From DAOUBF01 sp034432795 (GTDB taxonomy: Bacteria > Chloroflexota > Anaerolineae > DSLN01): a stretch of 64,000 nucleotides of DNA. Under the pieces are notes generated by a model. The model ran no database searches, was not told the origin of the DNA, and saw nothing but the letters and a program-made list of their open reading frames with translations. Position numbers and translations under genes: made by a program. Where the stretch lies: contig DAOUBF010000006.1 of assembly GCA_034432795.1 (NCBI GenBank), positions 62,001-126,000 of the forward strand, read 5' to 3'. Shown in pieces: positions 1 through 9,954 of this stretch (position 1 is its first letter; each line of letters opens with the position of its first letter).

Positions 1-153
1 TTGCAGGTAGCCTACGGGCTTGGTCTCGTAGCAGGAGGAGATTTTCTCAATGGAGGCCAGCGTACGGATGCGCTGCAATGCCTGTAATAAATTGCTCTGG
101 CGATCCCCCAGGTTGGCGCCCAGGGCCAGATAGACCTCATGAAGTTCACCCAT
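1..153 (-). CDS. folK: HPPK (6-hydroxymethyl-7,8-dihydropterin pyrophosphokinase), 5' part
   Basis: Only the first 51 codons are inside the window; the gene continues past the left edge. The N-terminus reads MGELHEVYLALGANLGDRQS followed by an amphipathic helix and a segment ending ETKPVGYLQ. The LGxNLGDR loop and the later YET.PVG segment are the classic start of HPPK, which transfers pyrophosphate from ATP to 6-hydroxymethyl-dihydropterin in folate synthesis. The ATG at 153 is preceded on the minus strand by GAGGAA. Family assignment rests on motif recognition; the catalytic centre lies outside the window. Confidence 0.85.
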   Translation of the reverse strand, partial: MGELHEVYLALGANLGDRQSNLLQALQRIRTLASIEKISSCYETKPVGYLQ

Positions 154-207
154 ATCCCGTGTTCCTCTGCCCTTCCCATTAAAGGCACTCAACGGATTAT
201 TTCACAA

Positions 208-224
208 TGTCACCTTCGGTGACA
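208..224. promoter_or_regulatory. perfect 7-bp palindrome upstream of folK (possible operator)
   Basis: TGTCACC-TTC-GGTGACA is a perfect inverted repeat 55 bp upstream of the folK start. A second weaker GTCAC/GTGAC pair lies about 45 bp further on. No T-run follows on either strand, so a terminator is unlikely. The half sites resemble generic CRP/FNR-family TGTCA boxes, but the centre spacing (7) does not fit a known consensus. The rest of 154-303 holds nothing else recognisable. Confidence 0.3.
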
Positions 225-303
225 TAGACAAGATAACTTATACCATAAATCGGGCCTGGGGAAGTCACCAGTGACAAATGTCATCCATTGCCGGTTACAG
301 ACA

Positions 304-1059
304 TCAGGTTTGTGCCCCGGGGGCAGGCCCGCTCACCCTCTCTCGCCACAGCGTTAACCGCCGTGTGCCCTCCACCTGCTGGAAAGTGGCCCCCTGGCCG
401 ACCGTGCGCAACACAGCCGCTTCATCTACCACCCGAACACCGGAAATGATCGTCGCGCCGTGAGCGAACAACACCGGCGAAAGCGGCGTGCTGGGGCCCA
501 ATACCATCACCAGCGCCTCTGAGCGGCACAACCGGAGCAACCCGTCCAGGGTGTGGTTGATCAGCGCGCTGCCGGTGAGCGCCACCACGTCGGCCTGAGG
601 GATCAGATCGGCGGCGGCCTCCGCCGGGTATTCTCCCTCCACCGGGCGCTGCTCAATCACCCATAGCTGCCCGGCCACCCGACGCAGTTTGGGGATGAAG
701 GGGAAATGCCCCACGATGGCGATATTCTTGCCCCGCCCGCTCTCGGCCAGCACCTCTGCGGCGTCTAGCTCCACTGCCTGGCGCTCATCCACATCCAGCA
801 GCGAGTTGAGGGCCGCCACGCCGATACTGGCCTCCAGCAGGTCGTCCGAACGCGCATATTCGGCCAACTCGCGGGCGCTCTTCAAGTGCAGGCGCCCCGC
901 GTCCCGGACCTGGGCGTGGCCGTGCGGCCCTTCGCTCATCAGCGTGGAGGCCAGGCCGCAGCCGCGACTGCACACCACCGTCCAATGCGCGCCGACCAGC
1001 ACCGAACGCACGGGCACGTCGTCGGGCAGGCTCGCCAGCAGGTCATCCAGGATGCTCAT
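304..1059 (-). CDS. DUF364/DUF4213 (putative heavy-metal chelation) family protein
   Basis: 251 residues, soluble, no signal peptide. The C-terminal half contains a Rossmann-like segment (GKNIAIVGHFPFIPKLR around residue 111, then ADVVALTGSALINHTLDGLL), the hallmark of the DUF364 family; the N-terminal half fits DUF4213. These proteins are enolase-fold/Rossmann proteins suspected of binding metal or a metal chelate; no reaction is established. Family knowledge is weak, so only the family is claimed. The ATG has no obvious Shine-Dalgarno sequence. The neighbour upstream is an iron-handling VIT1 protein, which fits but does not prove a metal role. Confidence 0.7.
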   Translation of the reverse strand: MSILDDLLASLPDDVPVRSVLVGAHWTVVCSRGCGLASTLMSEGPHGHAQVRDAGRLHLKSARELAEYARSDDLLEASIGVAALNSLLDVDERQAVELDAAEVLAESGRGKNIAIVGHFPFIPKLRRVAGQLWVIEQRPVEGEYPAEAAADLIPQADVVALTGSALINHTLDGLLRLCRSEALVMVLGPSTPLSPVLFAHGATIISGVRVVDEAAVLRTVGQGATFQQVEGTRRLTLWRERVSGPAPGAQT

Positions 1060-1112
1060 CGTCTATCGCCAGTCGCCCCACCCGGTATCGGGCTCCCCAG
1101 AGAGGGAGATGA

Positions 1113-1152
1113 CCTCCCTCCCCCTGAACGGGGGAGGGATAGGGAGGGGGTG
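1113..1152. repeat. C-tract/G-tract palindromic repeat (family A)
   Basis: CCTCCCCC...GGGGGAGGG followed by AGGGAGGGGGTGAG, in the 103-bp gap between the VIT1 and DUF364 genes. The same element recurs at least eleven more times in this window, almost always between genes. Confidence 0.8.
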
Positions 1153-1162
1153 AGATCGTCCT

Positions 1163-2041
1163 TCAGACCTCCACCCCCAGCAGGGTGCGGATCAGGTAGC
1201 CGATCACGAAGCTGAAGGCCGCCACCCCCAGGCTCAGCCCGGCCATCTCCAGGAAGCGCGCCCGGAACGGCTCGTCCTTGGCCACCGAGATGTAATAGTT
1301 AAACAGGGCCACGATCAGGACCGCCGCAATCAGGGTCACACTCAGGCAGGCGTAGTAGTTCTCCAGGAGCAGATAGGGCAGGACCAGGATGAGCACGGTG
1401 AGGATATAGGCCGTCCCCGTGTACAGGGAGGCCCGCAAGGGATGCCGCTCCGTCTCCTCTGAGCGCGTGGAGAGATACTCTGAGGCCGCCATAGACAGGG
1501 CAGCAGCGATCCCCGTGATCAGGCCGCTGAGGGCGATCAGTTTGGTGTTCTGCAGGGCCAGGGTCAGCCCGGCCAGCGCCCCGGTCAACTCCACCAGGGC
1601 ATCGTTCAGGCCCAGGACGATAGAGCCAGCGTAGCGCAGCCGCTCCTCGTCCAGCAGGCCGATCAGGGCCTCCTCGTGCTTGTTCTCCTCGTGGATCAGG
1701 GCGTCCACCCCAGGGAGCTTGCCCTGCAATTGGGCGTAGTTTCTGGCGGTGTCCTCCTCGCCTCGCTCCATGAGCTTGATAGCGAAGGTGAAGCCGAAGA
1801 TGCGACCGATCAGATAGTAGGTCCAAACCCACAGCCAGTTGGGTGAAACGTCCTGGCCGGAATATTTCTTCCAGCCATGATAGTGGCGCAGTTCATCCTC
1901 AGCGATCTGCTCCAGGATGCGGCGGTTCTCGCCGGGCTGGATGGAACTGGCCAGGCGGCGGTAAATATGGTGTTCGCTGATTTCATTCTTTTGGAAAGCC
2001 AGCACATGCTGGCGCAACTCTTCGCTGACCACCATCGCCAT
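1163..2041 (-). CDS. Rubrerythrin-like domain fused to VIT1/CCC1 membrane domain (MbfA-like iron/manganese transporter)
   Basis: About 292 residues. The first ~140 residues are helical with carboxylate/His pairs (ExxEHH near 20-24, EDELRHYHGWKK near 48-58, NKHEEALIGLL near 130) expected for a ferritin-like di-iron domain. The remainder has about five membrane segments, beginning with GSIVLGLNDALVELTGALAGL, the signature of VIT1/CCC1 vacuolar-iron-transporter proteins. Such fusions (MbfA type) export or sequester Fe2+ at the cytoplasmic membrane. The start at 2041 (MAMVVSEEL) was chosen because GAGGAG lies 5 nt upstream; a longer in-frame start at 2053 lacks one. Likely iron detoxification; substrate (Fe or Mn) not decidable here. 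Confidence 0.85.
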   Translation of the reverse strand: MAMVVSEELRQHVLAFQKNEISEHHIYRRLASSIQPGENRRILEQIAEDELRHYHGWKKYSGQDVSPNWLWVWTYYLIGRIFGFTFAIKLMERGEEDTARNYAQLQGKLPGVDALIHEENKHEEALIGLLDEERLRYAGSIVLGLNDALVELTGALAGLTLALQNTKLIALSGLITGIAAALSMAASEYLSTRSEETERHPLRASLYTGTAYILTVLILVLPYLLLENYYACLSVTLIAAVLIVALFNYYISVAKDEPFRARFLEMAGLSLGVAAFSFVIGYLIRTLLGVEV

Positions 2042-2164
2042 GGTTCTCCTCAATGGTCTCGTCGATCGCGTTCAGCAGGTCTATTTTATCCCGGCGGCCC
2101 TTCTGCTACAAGATGGCGCTCAGCGGGGCAAAGCAGGAGAAAAGCATGCACAAGGAGGAGGGGG

Positions 2165-2290
2165 ATTCTGCCCCCCACCCCAACCCTCCCCCACCCAGTA
2201 CCGGGCCTACCCAGTGCCGGGCTTCAGCCCGGTTGAGGGAGGGGACAATTTCCTTCCCCCCGGACGGGGGAGGAGCGGGTCCTGTGCCTG
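2165..2290. repeat. compound family-A repeat plus CCGGGC hairpins
   Basis: The 272-bp gap between the VIT1 and mrp genes contains CCCCACCCCAACCCTCCCCC, then two CCGGGC-type hairpins (CCGGGCTTCAGCCCGG) and a second C-run/G-run palindrome (CCCCCCGGACGGGGG). No gene is visible in the gap. Confidence 0.75.
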
Positions 2291-2313
2291 CTCTGGTAGC
2301 AGGGCAGGCGGCG

Positions 2314-3405
2314 TTATTTGGAATCCAACTGAATGATGAGCGGAGAGGCTTGCGACTGCTCCGTCAGCGTCACCACGCTGACGCGCGCGGCCACCTCTTT
2401 GGCCATCCGTATCAAAGCCTGCCCGGCGGGTGAGTCCGGCGCCGCAACGACCACCGGCTGCCCCGTATCCCCACTGACACGCACCTGGGCGTCCAGCGGG
2501 ATTTCGCCTAGGATGGGCACGCCATAGCGCTCAGCCACCGGACGGGCGCCGCCGCGACCGAAGACGTCTCCCACCATGTTCTCCACGATGCCCAGAATGG
2601 GCACCTCCAGCTTCTTGAACATCTCCATGGCGCGGACAACGTCCTGGAGGGCCACCTGCTGCGGCGAGGCCACGATCACCGCCCCGCTGAGCGGCACGGA
2701 TTGGGCCAGCGTCAGCGGCGCATCGCCCGTGCCCGGCGGCAGGTCAATCACCAGATAGTCCAGCGGCCCCCAATCCACATCGTGGAGGAACTGGCGGATA
2801 GCGCTGTGCAGCATCGGCCCGCGCCAGATGAGCGGCTGGCCCTCCGGCACCAGGAAGCCCATAGACATCACCTTGACGCCGTAGCTCTCCAGCGGAACGA
2901 TCTTGTTCTCCCGCCCCCTGGGCGTCCCCGACACGCCCATCATGATGGGCACATTCGGGCCGTAGATATCCGCGTCCAACAGGCCCACCTGCGCTCCGCT
3001 CCGGGCCAGCGCCACCGCCAGGTTGACGGCGATCGTCGTCTTGCCTACGCCGCCCTTGCCGCTGGCGACCGCGATGGTATTGCGCAGCGGCAGCGAGAGC
3101 CGCCCCACGATGCGCGCATCGGTAGGCACGCTGGCATCCCACTTGATATGGACCTCTTTGACGCCGGGGAGCGCCAGCACGGCCCGGCGGGCTTCCGCCT
3201 CAATCTGCGTCTGCAGCGGGCAGGCCGGTGTCGTCAACACAATGGTGAAACTGACCGTCCCATCTTCAACGGTCACATCTTTGATCATCTTGAGAGTGAC
3301 CAGGTCACGATGCAGTTCCGGCTCCTGCACTGTAGAAAGCGCCTGGAGCACCATCTCCTTCGTGACCGTGTGGTCAGAGCGATCTTGACTACGATTCAAC
3401 ACCAC
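2314..3405 (-). CDS. Mrp/NBP35 family P-loop ATPase (Fe-S carrier-like), CxxC motif absent
   Basis: 363 residues: MIP18/DUF59 domain (about 15-95), then a deviant Walker A GKGGVGKTT (116-124), the Mrp LLDADIYGPNVPIM block and VIDLPPGTGDAPLTL. The family delivers Fe-S clusters and the ATPase is cytosolic. Odd: where Mrp proteins carry ENM..ICP.CG, this one reads ENMVGDVFGRGG, and the whole protein contains one cysteine (PAC62PLQ). The usual inter-subunit CxxC cluster site is therefore missing. The start is GTG 3405, with AAAGGA 9 nt upstream. It lies downstream of iscX-nuo genes, suggesting a role in maturing complex I, but cluster binding must differ from the standard model. Confidence 0.9.
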   Translation of the reverse strand: MVLNRSQDRSDHTVTKEMVLQALSTVQEPELHRDLVTLKMIKDVTVEDGTVSFTIVLTTPACPLQTQIEAEARRAVLALPGVKEVHIKWDASVPTDARIVGRLSLPLRNTIAVASGKGGVGKTTIAVNLAVALARSGAQVGLLDADIYGPNVPIMMGVSGTPRGRENKIVPLESYGVKVMSMGFLVPEGQPLIWRGPMLHSAIRQFLHDVDWGPLDYLVIDLPPGTGDAPLTLAQSVPLSGAVIVASPQQVALQDVVRAMEMFKKLEVPILGIVENMVGDVFGRGGARPVAERYGVPILGEIPLDAQVRVSGDTGQPVVVAAPDSPAGQALIRMAKEVAARVSVVTLTEQSQASPLIIQLDSK

Positions 3406-3428
3406 AGCAACATCCTTTCAAAGGGTCT

Positions 3429-3803
3429 TCAGCTTCCAGCTTCACCCAATGTCACACCCTCGCTGTGGACGCCTACCGTCTGCTGTCCATTGGCGAGATA
3501 AGCTTCAATCTCCCTGTGCGCCTCGTTATAGAGCTTGAGCAGTTCGCGGTCGCTGCCCTTAAAGCGCCCGATGGTCGTCTTGGCGCACAGGGTACAACCG
3601 CGCATGGCGCGGTAACTATCACACTGGCAACTCAAACAGCCATCCAGCCGGATCATCATCAGGCTGAAGGCCAGGCTTCTTGGGTCCGTCTCCGGCAGCG
3701 CCGCGACCTCGGTCACAAGCTGCCGCCATTGCTCCCCGCGCAAGTCGCGCAGGTGCGGGATCACCCGGGCAGGGAAGAGCATCTCGGCGTCATTCTGGTA
3801 CAT
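3429..3803 (-). CDS. Conserved-looking Cys-rich small protein
   Basis: 124 residues, no membrane segment. Cysteines at 56, 59, 61, 70 and 73 are clustered in GCLSCQCDSYRAMRGCTLC, suggesting a zinc or Fe-S site. The rest is mostly helical. I do not recognise a named family. It sits between nuoI and mrp on the same strand with a 23-bp gap to mrp, so a role linked to Fe-S enzymes or complex I assembly is an inference from position only. Confidence 0.65.
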   Translation of the reverse strand: MYQNDAEMLFPARVIPHLRDLRGEQWRQLVTEVAALPETDPRSLAFSLMMIRLDGCLSCQCDSYRAMRGCTLCAKTTIGRFKGSDRELLKLYNEAHREIEAYLANGQQTVGVHSEGVTLGEAGS

Positions 3804-3923
3804 ACCTCTTTTCTACCCCTCATCCCCAGCGGATCATGGCCTGGGAGCAGCGCGGCGGCTGGGCCAGCACACTCCCTCGCAGCCCGAAGGCTGGATGCAC
3901 TGCAGAGCGCCAGCGGATGACGC

Positions 3924-4035
3924 TTCACGCCTGCTCCCCGCCGCCCTCGCCAGCGCGCTTGGCCGCCTCGCGGGCGCGGCGGCGCTCCTCCATCTCGGCC
4001 TTGCGCCGGGCAATCTCCTCCGGCGACAGGCCCCG
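3924..4035. repeat. 112-bp direct repeat, copy 1 (3' end of nuoI)
   Basis: Identical to 6626-6737 except one base (A at 4012, G at 6714). It covers the last 36 codons plus the stop codon. It encodes the RGLSPEEIARRKAE...EGGGEQA tail shared by NuoI and NuoB. Confidence 0.95.
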
Positions 4036-4716
4036 ACCGGTGGGCGCGCCCGCGCTGGGGGGTGGCGTTGTGGCGGCGGGCGCGGCCTGCGCGGGCGCCG
4101 CCGCCGCTGCCGCGGCGTGTTCCGCCGCAGGTCGCTTCGCCTTCGCGCCCTCTTTCTCGGCCCGCGCCGCTTCCTCGCGGGCGTAGTCTGTGGGCCGGAT
4201 GCTGGCGTAGTAGCTCACCGGCTTGAGCAACCGTTGCAGGTCAAAGATATTCGTCGTGGTGCGATCATAGGTGGCCAGCTCAAAGTCATGGTCCATCTTG
4301 ATCGCATCAAACGGACAGAACTCGGCACAGAAGCCGCAGTTCATGCAGATGTCAATGTCAATGTAGAACTCTTCCGGCTCCGGCTTGGGCCGCCCGGTAC
4401 GCGGGTCGGTGCCGCGCACGATCCAGATGCACTGCGGTGGACAGACCTTGGCGCAGATGCCGCACGAGGTGCAGCGGATCTGCTTGGTCTCGTCCTCGTA
4501 CAGCAGGAAGGGGATGAAGCGGAACTGCTCCGGGATAGGCAGGCGTTCTTCCGGGTACTGCACCGTGAAGATGCCCTTGCCTTTCGGCCCCTGCCGCACG
4601 GGCAGGATGTCGCTGCGCGTATATTTCCTGCCGAACCAGCGGATGTCTTCTATATACGACTCAACAAAGTGCTTGAGCGTCACGCCCAGGCCACGAATGA
4701 TCCCTAATCCATACAT
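3925..4716 (-). CDS. nuoI: NADH-quinone oxidoreductase subunit I with long C-terminal extension
   Basis: 263 residues. Two 4Fe-4S motifs: C82TSCGICAKVC92P and C124MNCGFCAEFC134P, binding the N6a/N6b clusters that pass electrons to N2 in NuoB. The start ATG 4716 has GGAAAGGG upstream. The normal family length is about 160-180 residues. After residue ~180 there is an Ala/Pro-rich linker and a highly charged tail (RGLSPEEIARRKAE... to the end) identical in its last 36 residues to the tail of NuoB. It is the last nuo gene of the operon. The tail is likely a helical peripheral extension; its function is unknown. Confidence 0.95.
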   Translation of the reverse strand: MYGLGIIRGLGVTLKHFVESYIEDIRWFGRKYTRSDILPVRQGPKGKGIFTVQYPEERLPIPEQFRFIPFLLYEDETKQIRCTSCGICAKVCPPQCIWIVRGTDPRTGRPKPEPEEFYIDIDICMNCGFCAEFCPFDAIKMDHDFELATYDRTTTNIFDLQRLLKPVSYYASIRPTDYAREEAARAEKEGAKAKRPAAEHAAAAAAAPAQAAPAATTPPPSAGAPTGRGLSPEEIARRKAEMEERRRAREAAKRAGEGGGEQA

Positions 4717-4785
4717 GCGCTTAGGCCCTTTCCATTAGGTTGACCACCCAGAATCGGGTGTGTTTCTACCTCCGTCCTCTGTCCT

Positions 4786-6573
<1,788 letters not shown>

Positions 6574-6625
6574 GAAAATCTCCTTGCTCTTCTCATCCAA
6601 CGCCAAGCGTCAAGACGCCTGACGT

Positions 6626-6737
6626 TTCACGCCTGCTCCCCGCCGCCCTCGCCAGCGCGCTTGGCCGCCTCGCGGGCGCGGCGGCGCTCCTCCATCTCGG
6701 CCTTGCGCCGGGCGATCTCCTCCGGCGACAGGCCCCG
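6626..6737. repeat. 112-bp direct repeat, copy 2 (3' end of nuoB)
   Basis: Copy of 3924-4035 with one mismatch; again the last 36 codons and the stop codon. The two copies are 2702 bp apart in the same operon. Confidence 0.95.
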
Positions 6738-7454
6738 GCGCGGTGCGGGCGCCTCGGCCGCAGAAGCAACGGTTTCGGTTACCGCCTGGGCCTGCACTGC
6801 AACGGCTTCCTCTTGCCGCTTCTGCGCCAGATACTCGGCAGCGCGACGCTTGATCTCCTCTACCTGGCGCGGATCAAGCAGGTCCGGCCCCAGCACCGGG
6901 ATGGGGATGGCTTCGCCTGGGCCGCGCTGGTACCAGGGCACGGTGCGGAACGACTGCCGGGCGATCTTCTCCTGCAACTTGATCAGCCCGTGCAGGAGCG
7001 CCTGGGGCGTGGGGGGGCAGCCCGGCACGTACACGTCCACCGGAATGTACTTGTCCACGCCGGAGACGACGTTGTAGCCCTCTTTGAAGGGGCCGCCGCC
7101 GTTGGCGCACGCACCCATAGAGAGCACGTAGCGCGGCTCCGGCATCTGGTTGTACAGGCGCACGATCTGGGGGATCATCTTCTTGGTGACGGTGCCAGAG
7201 ACGATCATCAGGTCGGCCTGGCGCGGGCTGGGGCGCATGACCTCCATGCCGAAGCGGGCCAGGTCGTAGCGGCTGGCCGCTGTACAGATCATCTCAATGG
7301 CGCAACAGGCCAGCCCGAACATCAGCGGCCACACCGACATCTTGCGTCCCCAGTTGTAAATCTGTTCAAGCGTGGTAATGGCGATATTGCTCCGAAGCTC
7401 CTCCGGCACGGGAATGTCCGGATTGAGCAAATCGTCAGGGATCAGATGTGACAT
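6627..7454 (-). CDS. nuoB: NADH-quinone oxidoreductase subunit B with C-terminal extension
   Basis: 275 residues, against ~160-220 usual. Cluster N2 ligands are visible: tandem C50C51, C116 (GAC) and C146 (PGCPP). The core ends near residue 190; then comes a charged helical region (about 190-235) and a tail RGLSPEEIARRKAE...GGGEQA, identical in protein and nearly identical in DNA to the nuoI tail. The ATG overlaps the iscX stop by one base (TAATG), so translation is probably coupled. Part of the peripheral arm Q module with NuoCD and NuoI. Confidence 0.95.
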   Translation of the reverse strand: MSHLIPDDLLNPDIPVPEELRSNIAITTLEQIYNWGRKMSVWPLMFGLACCAIEMICTAASRYDLARFGMEVMRPSPRQADLMIVSGTVTKKMIPQIVRLYNQMPEPRYVLSMGACANGGGPFKEGYNVVSGVDKYIPVDVYVPGCPPTPQALLHGLIKLQEKIARQSFRTVPWYQRGPGEAIPIPVLGPDLLDPRQVEEIKRRAAEYLAQKRQEEAVAVQAQAVTETVASAAEAPAPRRGLSPEEIARRKAEMEERRRAREAAKRAGEGGGEQA

Positions 7455-7663
7455 TAAGGCGTTGCCTCCTCAACCCATTCTTGTAAAATCGCCTGGAGCA
7501 GGCTCTCGTTCACCAGCTCCGGGTCATCGGCGAATTCTGGCAGCGCAGTGACCCAAGCGGCTAACTGTTGATAACTCACCTCTTCAAGGTTGACCTGTAG
7601 ATGCTCCTGGATCAAGCGGCGGGCAATCGCATACGAGGAGTCCCAGTACAAAGCCTCGCTCAT
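7454..7663 (-). CDS. iscX: IscX/YfhJ-like Fe-S assembly protein
   Basis: 69 residues, acidic. The pattern LYWDSSYAIARRLIQEH...L..WV..LPEFADDPELVNESLLQAIL..W.EE matches IscX, a small acidic protein that binds the cysteine desulfurase and iron and tunes Fe-S assembly. In proteobacteria it closes the isc operon. Here it is tucked between an aldehyde dehydrogenase (2-bp gap) and nuoB (1-bp overlap), so it is co-expressed with Fe-S subunits of complex I. No iscS or iscU is in the window. Confidence 0.82.
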   Translation of the reverse strand: MSEALYWDSSYAIARRLIQEHLQVNLEEVSYQQLAAWVTALPEFADDPELVNESLLQAILQEWVEEATP

Positions 7664-7665
7664 CG

Positions 7666-9156
7666 TTACTGCACCTTGCCGAACGCGCCAGTATCAATCT
7701 GGGCGCGCTGCAAGCGACCGCTGTAATCCACGTAGATCGCCTTCCACTCGGTGAAAATCTCAATGGCCGTCAGCCCGGCCTCGCGGTGGCCGTTGCCCGT
7801 GCCCCGTGTCCCGCCGAAGGGGAACTGGATCTCGGCGCCGGTCGTGCCATGATTGACATAGACGATGCCCGTCGTCAGGTCGCGCATGGCCCGGAAGGCC
7901 TTGTTCACATCCTGGGTGAAGATAGAGCTGGACAGGCCATAGGGGACGCTATTGTTCACCTGGATAGCCTCCTCCAGGTCCTTCACGGTGATCATGGAGA
8001 GCACCGGGCCGAAGATCTCCTCTTGGGCAATGCGCATATCCGGCTGGACCTGGTCAAAGATGGTCGGCTCATAGAAGAAGCCCTTGCCCAGGTCCGTGTA
8101 AATCCTGCCGCCGGTGAGCAGGCGCGCCCCCTCCTGCTTGCCGATCTCCACATACGAGTGGATTTTCTCCAGGGCCTTGCGGTTGATCACCGGGCCGACA
8201 TCGGTCGTGGGCAGCAGGCCATCGCCCAGGCGCAGCTTGCGCGTGCGCTCCACCAGCGCCTCGGTCAGGCGCGGCTTGATGCCCTCCTGAACGATCAGGC
8301 GGCTGCAGGCCGTGCAGCGCTGGCCGGTCGTGCCGAAGGCCGACCACAGGACCGCCTCCACCGTCAGGTCCAGGTTGGCGTCGTCCAGGACAATGACGGC
8401 GTTCTTGCCGCCCATCTCCAACGACACGCGCTTGAGCGTCCTGGCCGCCTCCACCGCCACGTGCGTCCCCACCTCGGTTGAGCCGGTGAAGGAGACGACC
8501 TTAACGGTGGGGTGATGGACGAGCGCCTCGGCCACCTCGCCGCCTGGGCCGGTGACCAGGTTGAGCACGCCCGGTGGCAGCCCGGCCTCCTCAAAGACCT
8601 TGACGAACTCCGCAGCGAGCATGGGCGTGTCCGAAGCGGGCTTGAACACAACCGTGTTGCCCGCGATCAGCGCCGGGAAGATCTTCCAGGAGGGGATCGC
8701 AATAGGGAAGTTCCAGGGGGTGATGATCGCCGCCACGCCGACGGAATCGCGCACGGCCATGCCGAACTTATTGGGCAGCTCCACCGGCGCGGTATAGCCG
8801 AGCAGGCGGCGGCCCTCGCCGGCGATGTAGAAGGCCATATCAATGGCTTCCTGCACATCCCCGCGCGCTTCAGGCAGCACCTTGCCCATCTCGCGGGTGA
8901 GCAGGCGGGCCAGGTCCTCTTTGCGCTCCACCAGGATTTGGCCGACGCGATAGAGGATTTCGCCGCGCTTGGGCGCGGGCGTGAGGCGCCAGGAGGGGTA
9001 AGCCTTGGCTGCGGCCTCCACCGCAGCCTCTGCGTCTCGGGCATCGCTCCTGGCCACGACGCCCAAGAGCTCCTCGTTGGCGGGGTTGATGTCCTCCATG
9101 GTGGCGCCGCTGTGCGCGTCCACCCACTTCCCGCCGATGTAGTTGCGGTACTGCAT
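7666..9156 (-). CDS. NAD(P)-dependent aldehyde dehydrogenase
   Basis: 496 residues, full length for the ALDH superfamily. Asn149 (PWNFP), Lys172 (FKPAS), general base Glu247 (LEMGG) and nucleophile Cys281 (GQRC) are present. The C-terminus has GTTGAEIQFPFGGTRGTGNG, which resembles the ALDH7-like/semialdehyde subgroup rather than classical acetaldehyde enzymes. It would oxidise an aldehyde or semialdehyde to the acid, giving NADH. It is first in the operon with iscX and nuoBCDI, about 130 nt after the promoter at 9295-9323. The substrate cannot be fixed. The nearby LysN-like aminotransferase would fit a lysine/aminoadipate semialdehyde, but that is speculation. Confidence 0.92.
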   Translation of the reverse strand: MQYRNYIGGKWVDAHSGATMEDINPANEELLGVVARSDARDAEAAVEAAAKAYPSWRLTPAPKRGEILYRVGQILVERKEDLARLLTREMGKVLPEARGDVQEAIDMAFYIAGEGRRLLGYTAPVELPNKFGMAVRDSVGVAAIITPWNFPIAIPSWKIFPALIAGNTVVFKPASDTPMLAAEFVKVFEEAGLPPGVLNLVTGPGGEVAEALVHHPTVKVVSFTGSTEVGTHVAVEAARTLKRVSLEMGGKNAVIVLDDANLDLTVEAVLWSAFGTTGQRCTACSRLIVQEGIKPRLTEALVERTRKLRLGDGLLPTTDVGPVINRKALEKIHSYVEIGKQEGARLLTGGRIYTDLGKGFFYEPTIFDQVQPDMRIAQEEIFGPVLSMITVKDLEEAIQVNNSVPYGLSSSIFTQDVNKAFRAMRDLTTGIVYVNHGTTGAEIQFPFGGTRGTGNGHREAGLTAIEIFTEWKAIYVDYSGRLQRAQIDTGAFGKVQ

Positions 9157-9655
9157 GGTTTAAATTAGCCTCCCGTTCCAGGATGCTCTCCCTGGCGACC
9201 CTGGCCCAATCATATACGAACGGCGATGAGAGGGCAACTCCACCTCCTCGCCGCTCCTCCCCCCGACCGGGTAAAGATGATGAAATTCACAAATATTATA
9301 AGGACATTGGGGGCATCTGTCAAGCAGAAGGCGTAGCATAATACAGGCAGCTTCACAATCTATGTTTCCCTCTGCCCACCCGCTCCCCGCAAGCAGGGGA
9401 GGCGTGACACCAATGCCCCTCCCCCACAAAAGGGGAGGGGATGGCTTGACCGAAGCATGATGGAGGGGCACGTTGCAGGCGTGACAGTGAACTTAGCCAC
9501 TCTGGCCCACTCTTCCTATCCTCTTTGAAGACGTGATCTTTGTCACCCACAAAAGGCTACATTTGCCACTGTAGCTACCTGGGCGCCTGTTCTACTATTA
9601 GAGCGGACGATGGGCGCCGGGCGATCATCCATCGTCAACGAAAGGGGTAAACGCT
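9157..9655. other. 499-bp intergenic region between divergent operons
   Basis: Holds the sigma-70 promoter of the minus-strand operon (9295-9323) and a compound hairpin of C-run/G-run repeats (about 9387-9440: GCTCCCCGCAAGCAGGGGAG, then CCCCTCCCCC...GGGGAGGGG). Further on is an AT-richer leader before the plus-strand gene at 9656, with AAAGGGGT as ribosome site. I could not place a convincing plus-strand promoter. Confidence 0.6.
9295..9323 (-). promoter_or_regulatory. Consensus sigma-70 promoter for aldehyde dehydrogenase-iscX-nuoBCDI
   Basis: On the minus strand TTGACA (9318-9323) and TATAAT (9295-9300) are both perfect and separated by exactly 17 bp. Predicted start near 9288, giving a 5' leader of about 130 nt before the ATG at 9156. 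Confidence 0.85.
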
Positions 9656-9910
9656 ATGGCGAAAGGCAGAATCGTTATTGAGACACAGCGTTGCAAGGGC
9701 TGCGAGTTATGCACCACCGCCTGCCCCAAGGACCTGATCCGCATGTCGGAGACCTTCAATGCCAGGGGCTATCATCCCGCCACTTTCGTGGACCCGCAGG
9801 GCTTATGCACGGGGTGCGCGCTTTGCGCCTGGATGTGCCCGGATACGGTGATCACCGTGTACCGGGAAGTCGCCATCAGCCGCAGGCCCATGGCGTTGAG
9901 CGCAGCCTAG
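9656..9910 (+). CDS. 2-oxoacid:ferredoxin oxidoreductase, delta (ferredoxin) subunit
   Basis: 84 residues with two 4Fe-4S motifs: C13KGCELCTTAC23P and C51TGCALCAWMC61P. This is the electron-carrying subunit of four-subunit 2-oxoacid:ferredoxin oxidoreductases (Kor/Vor type). It takes electrons from the TPP enzyme to free ferredoxin. It is followed 44 bp later by the alpha gene. AAAGGGG is the ribosome site. Confidence 0.92.
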   Translation: MAKGRIVIETQRCKGCELCTTACPKDLIRMSETFNARGYHPATFVDPQGLCTGCALCAWMCPDTVITVYREVAISRRPMALSAA

Positions 9911-9954
9911 GCGGCGCGTGTCCAACCTGGCATGTCTGGCGCGTAGGAGGATGT

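Noticed and set aside
208..224. Terminator upstream of folK
   Set aside because: Perfect hairpin but no T-run on either strand; left as a possible operator.
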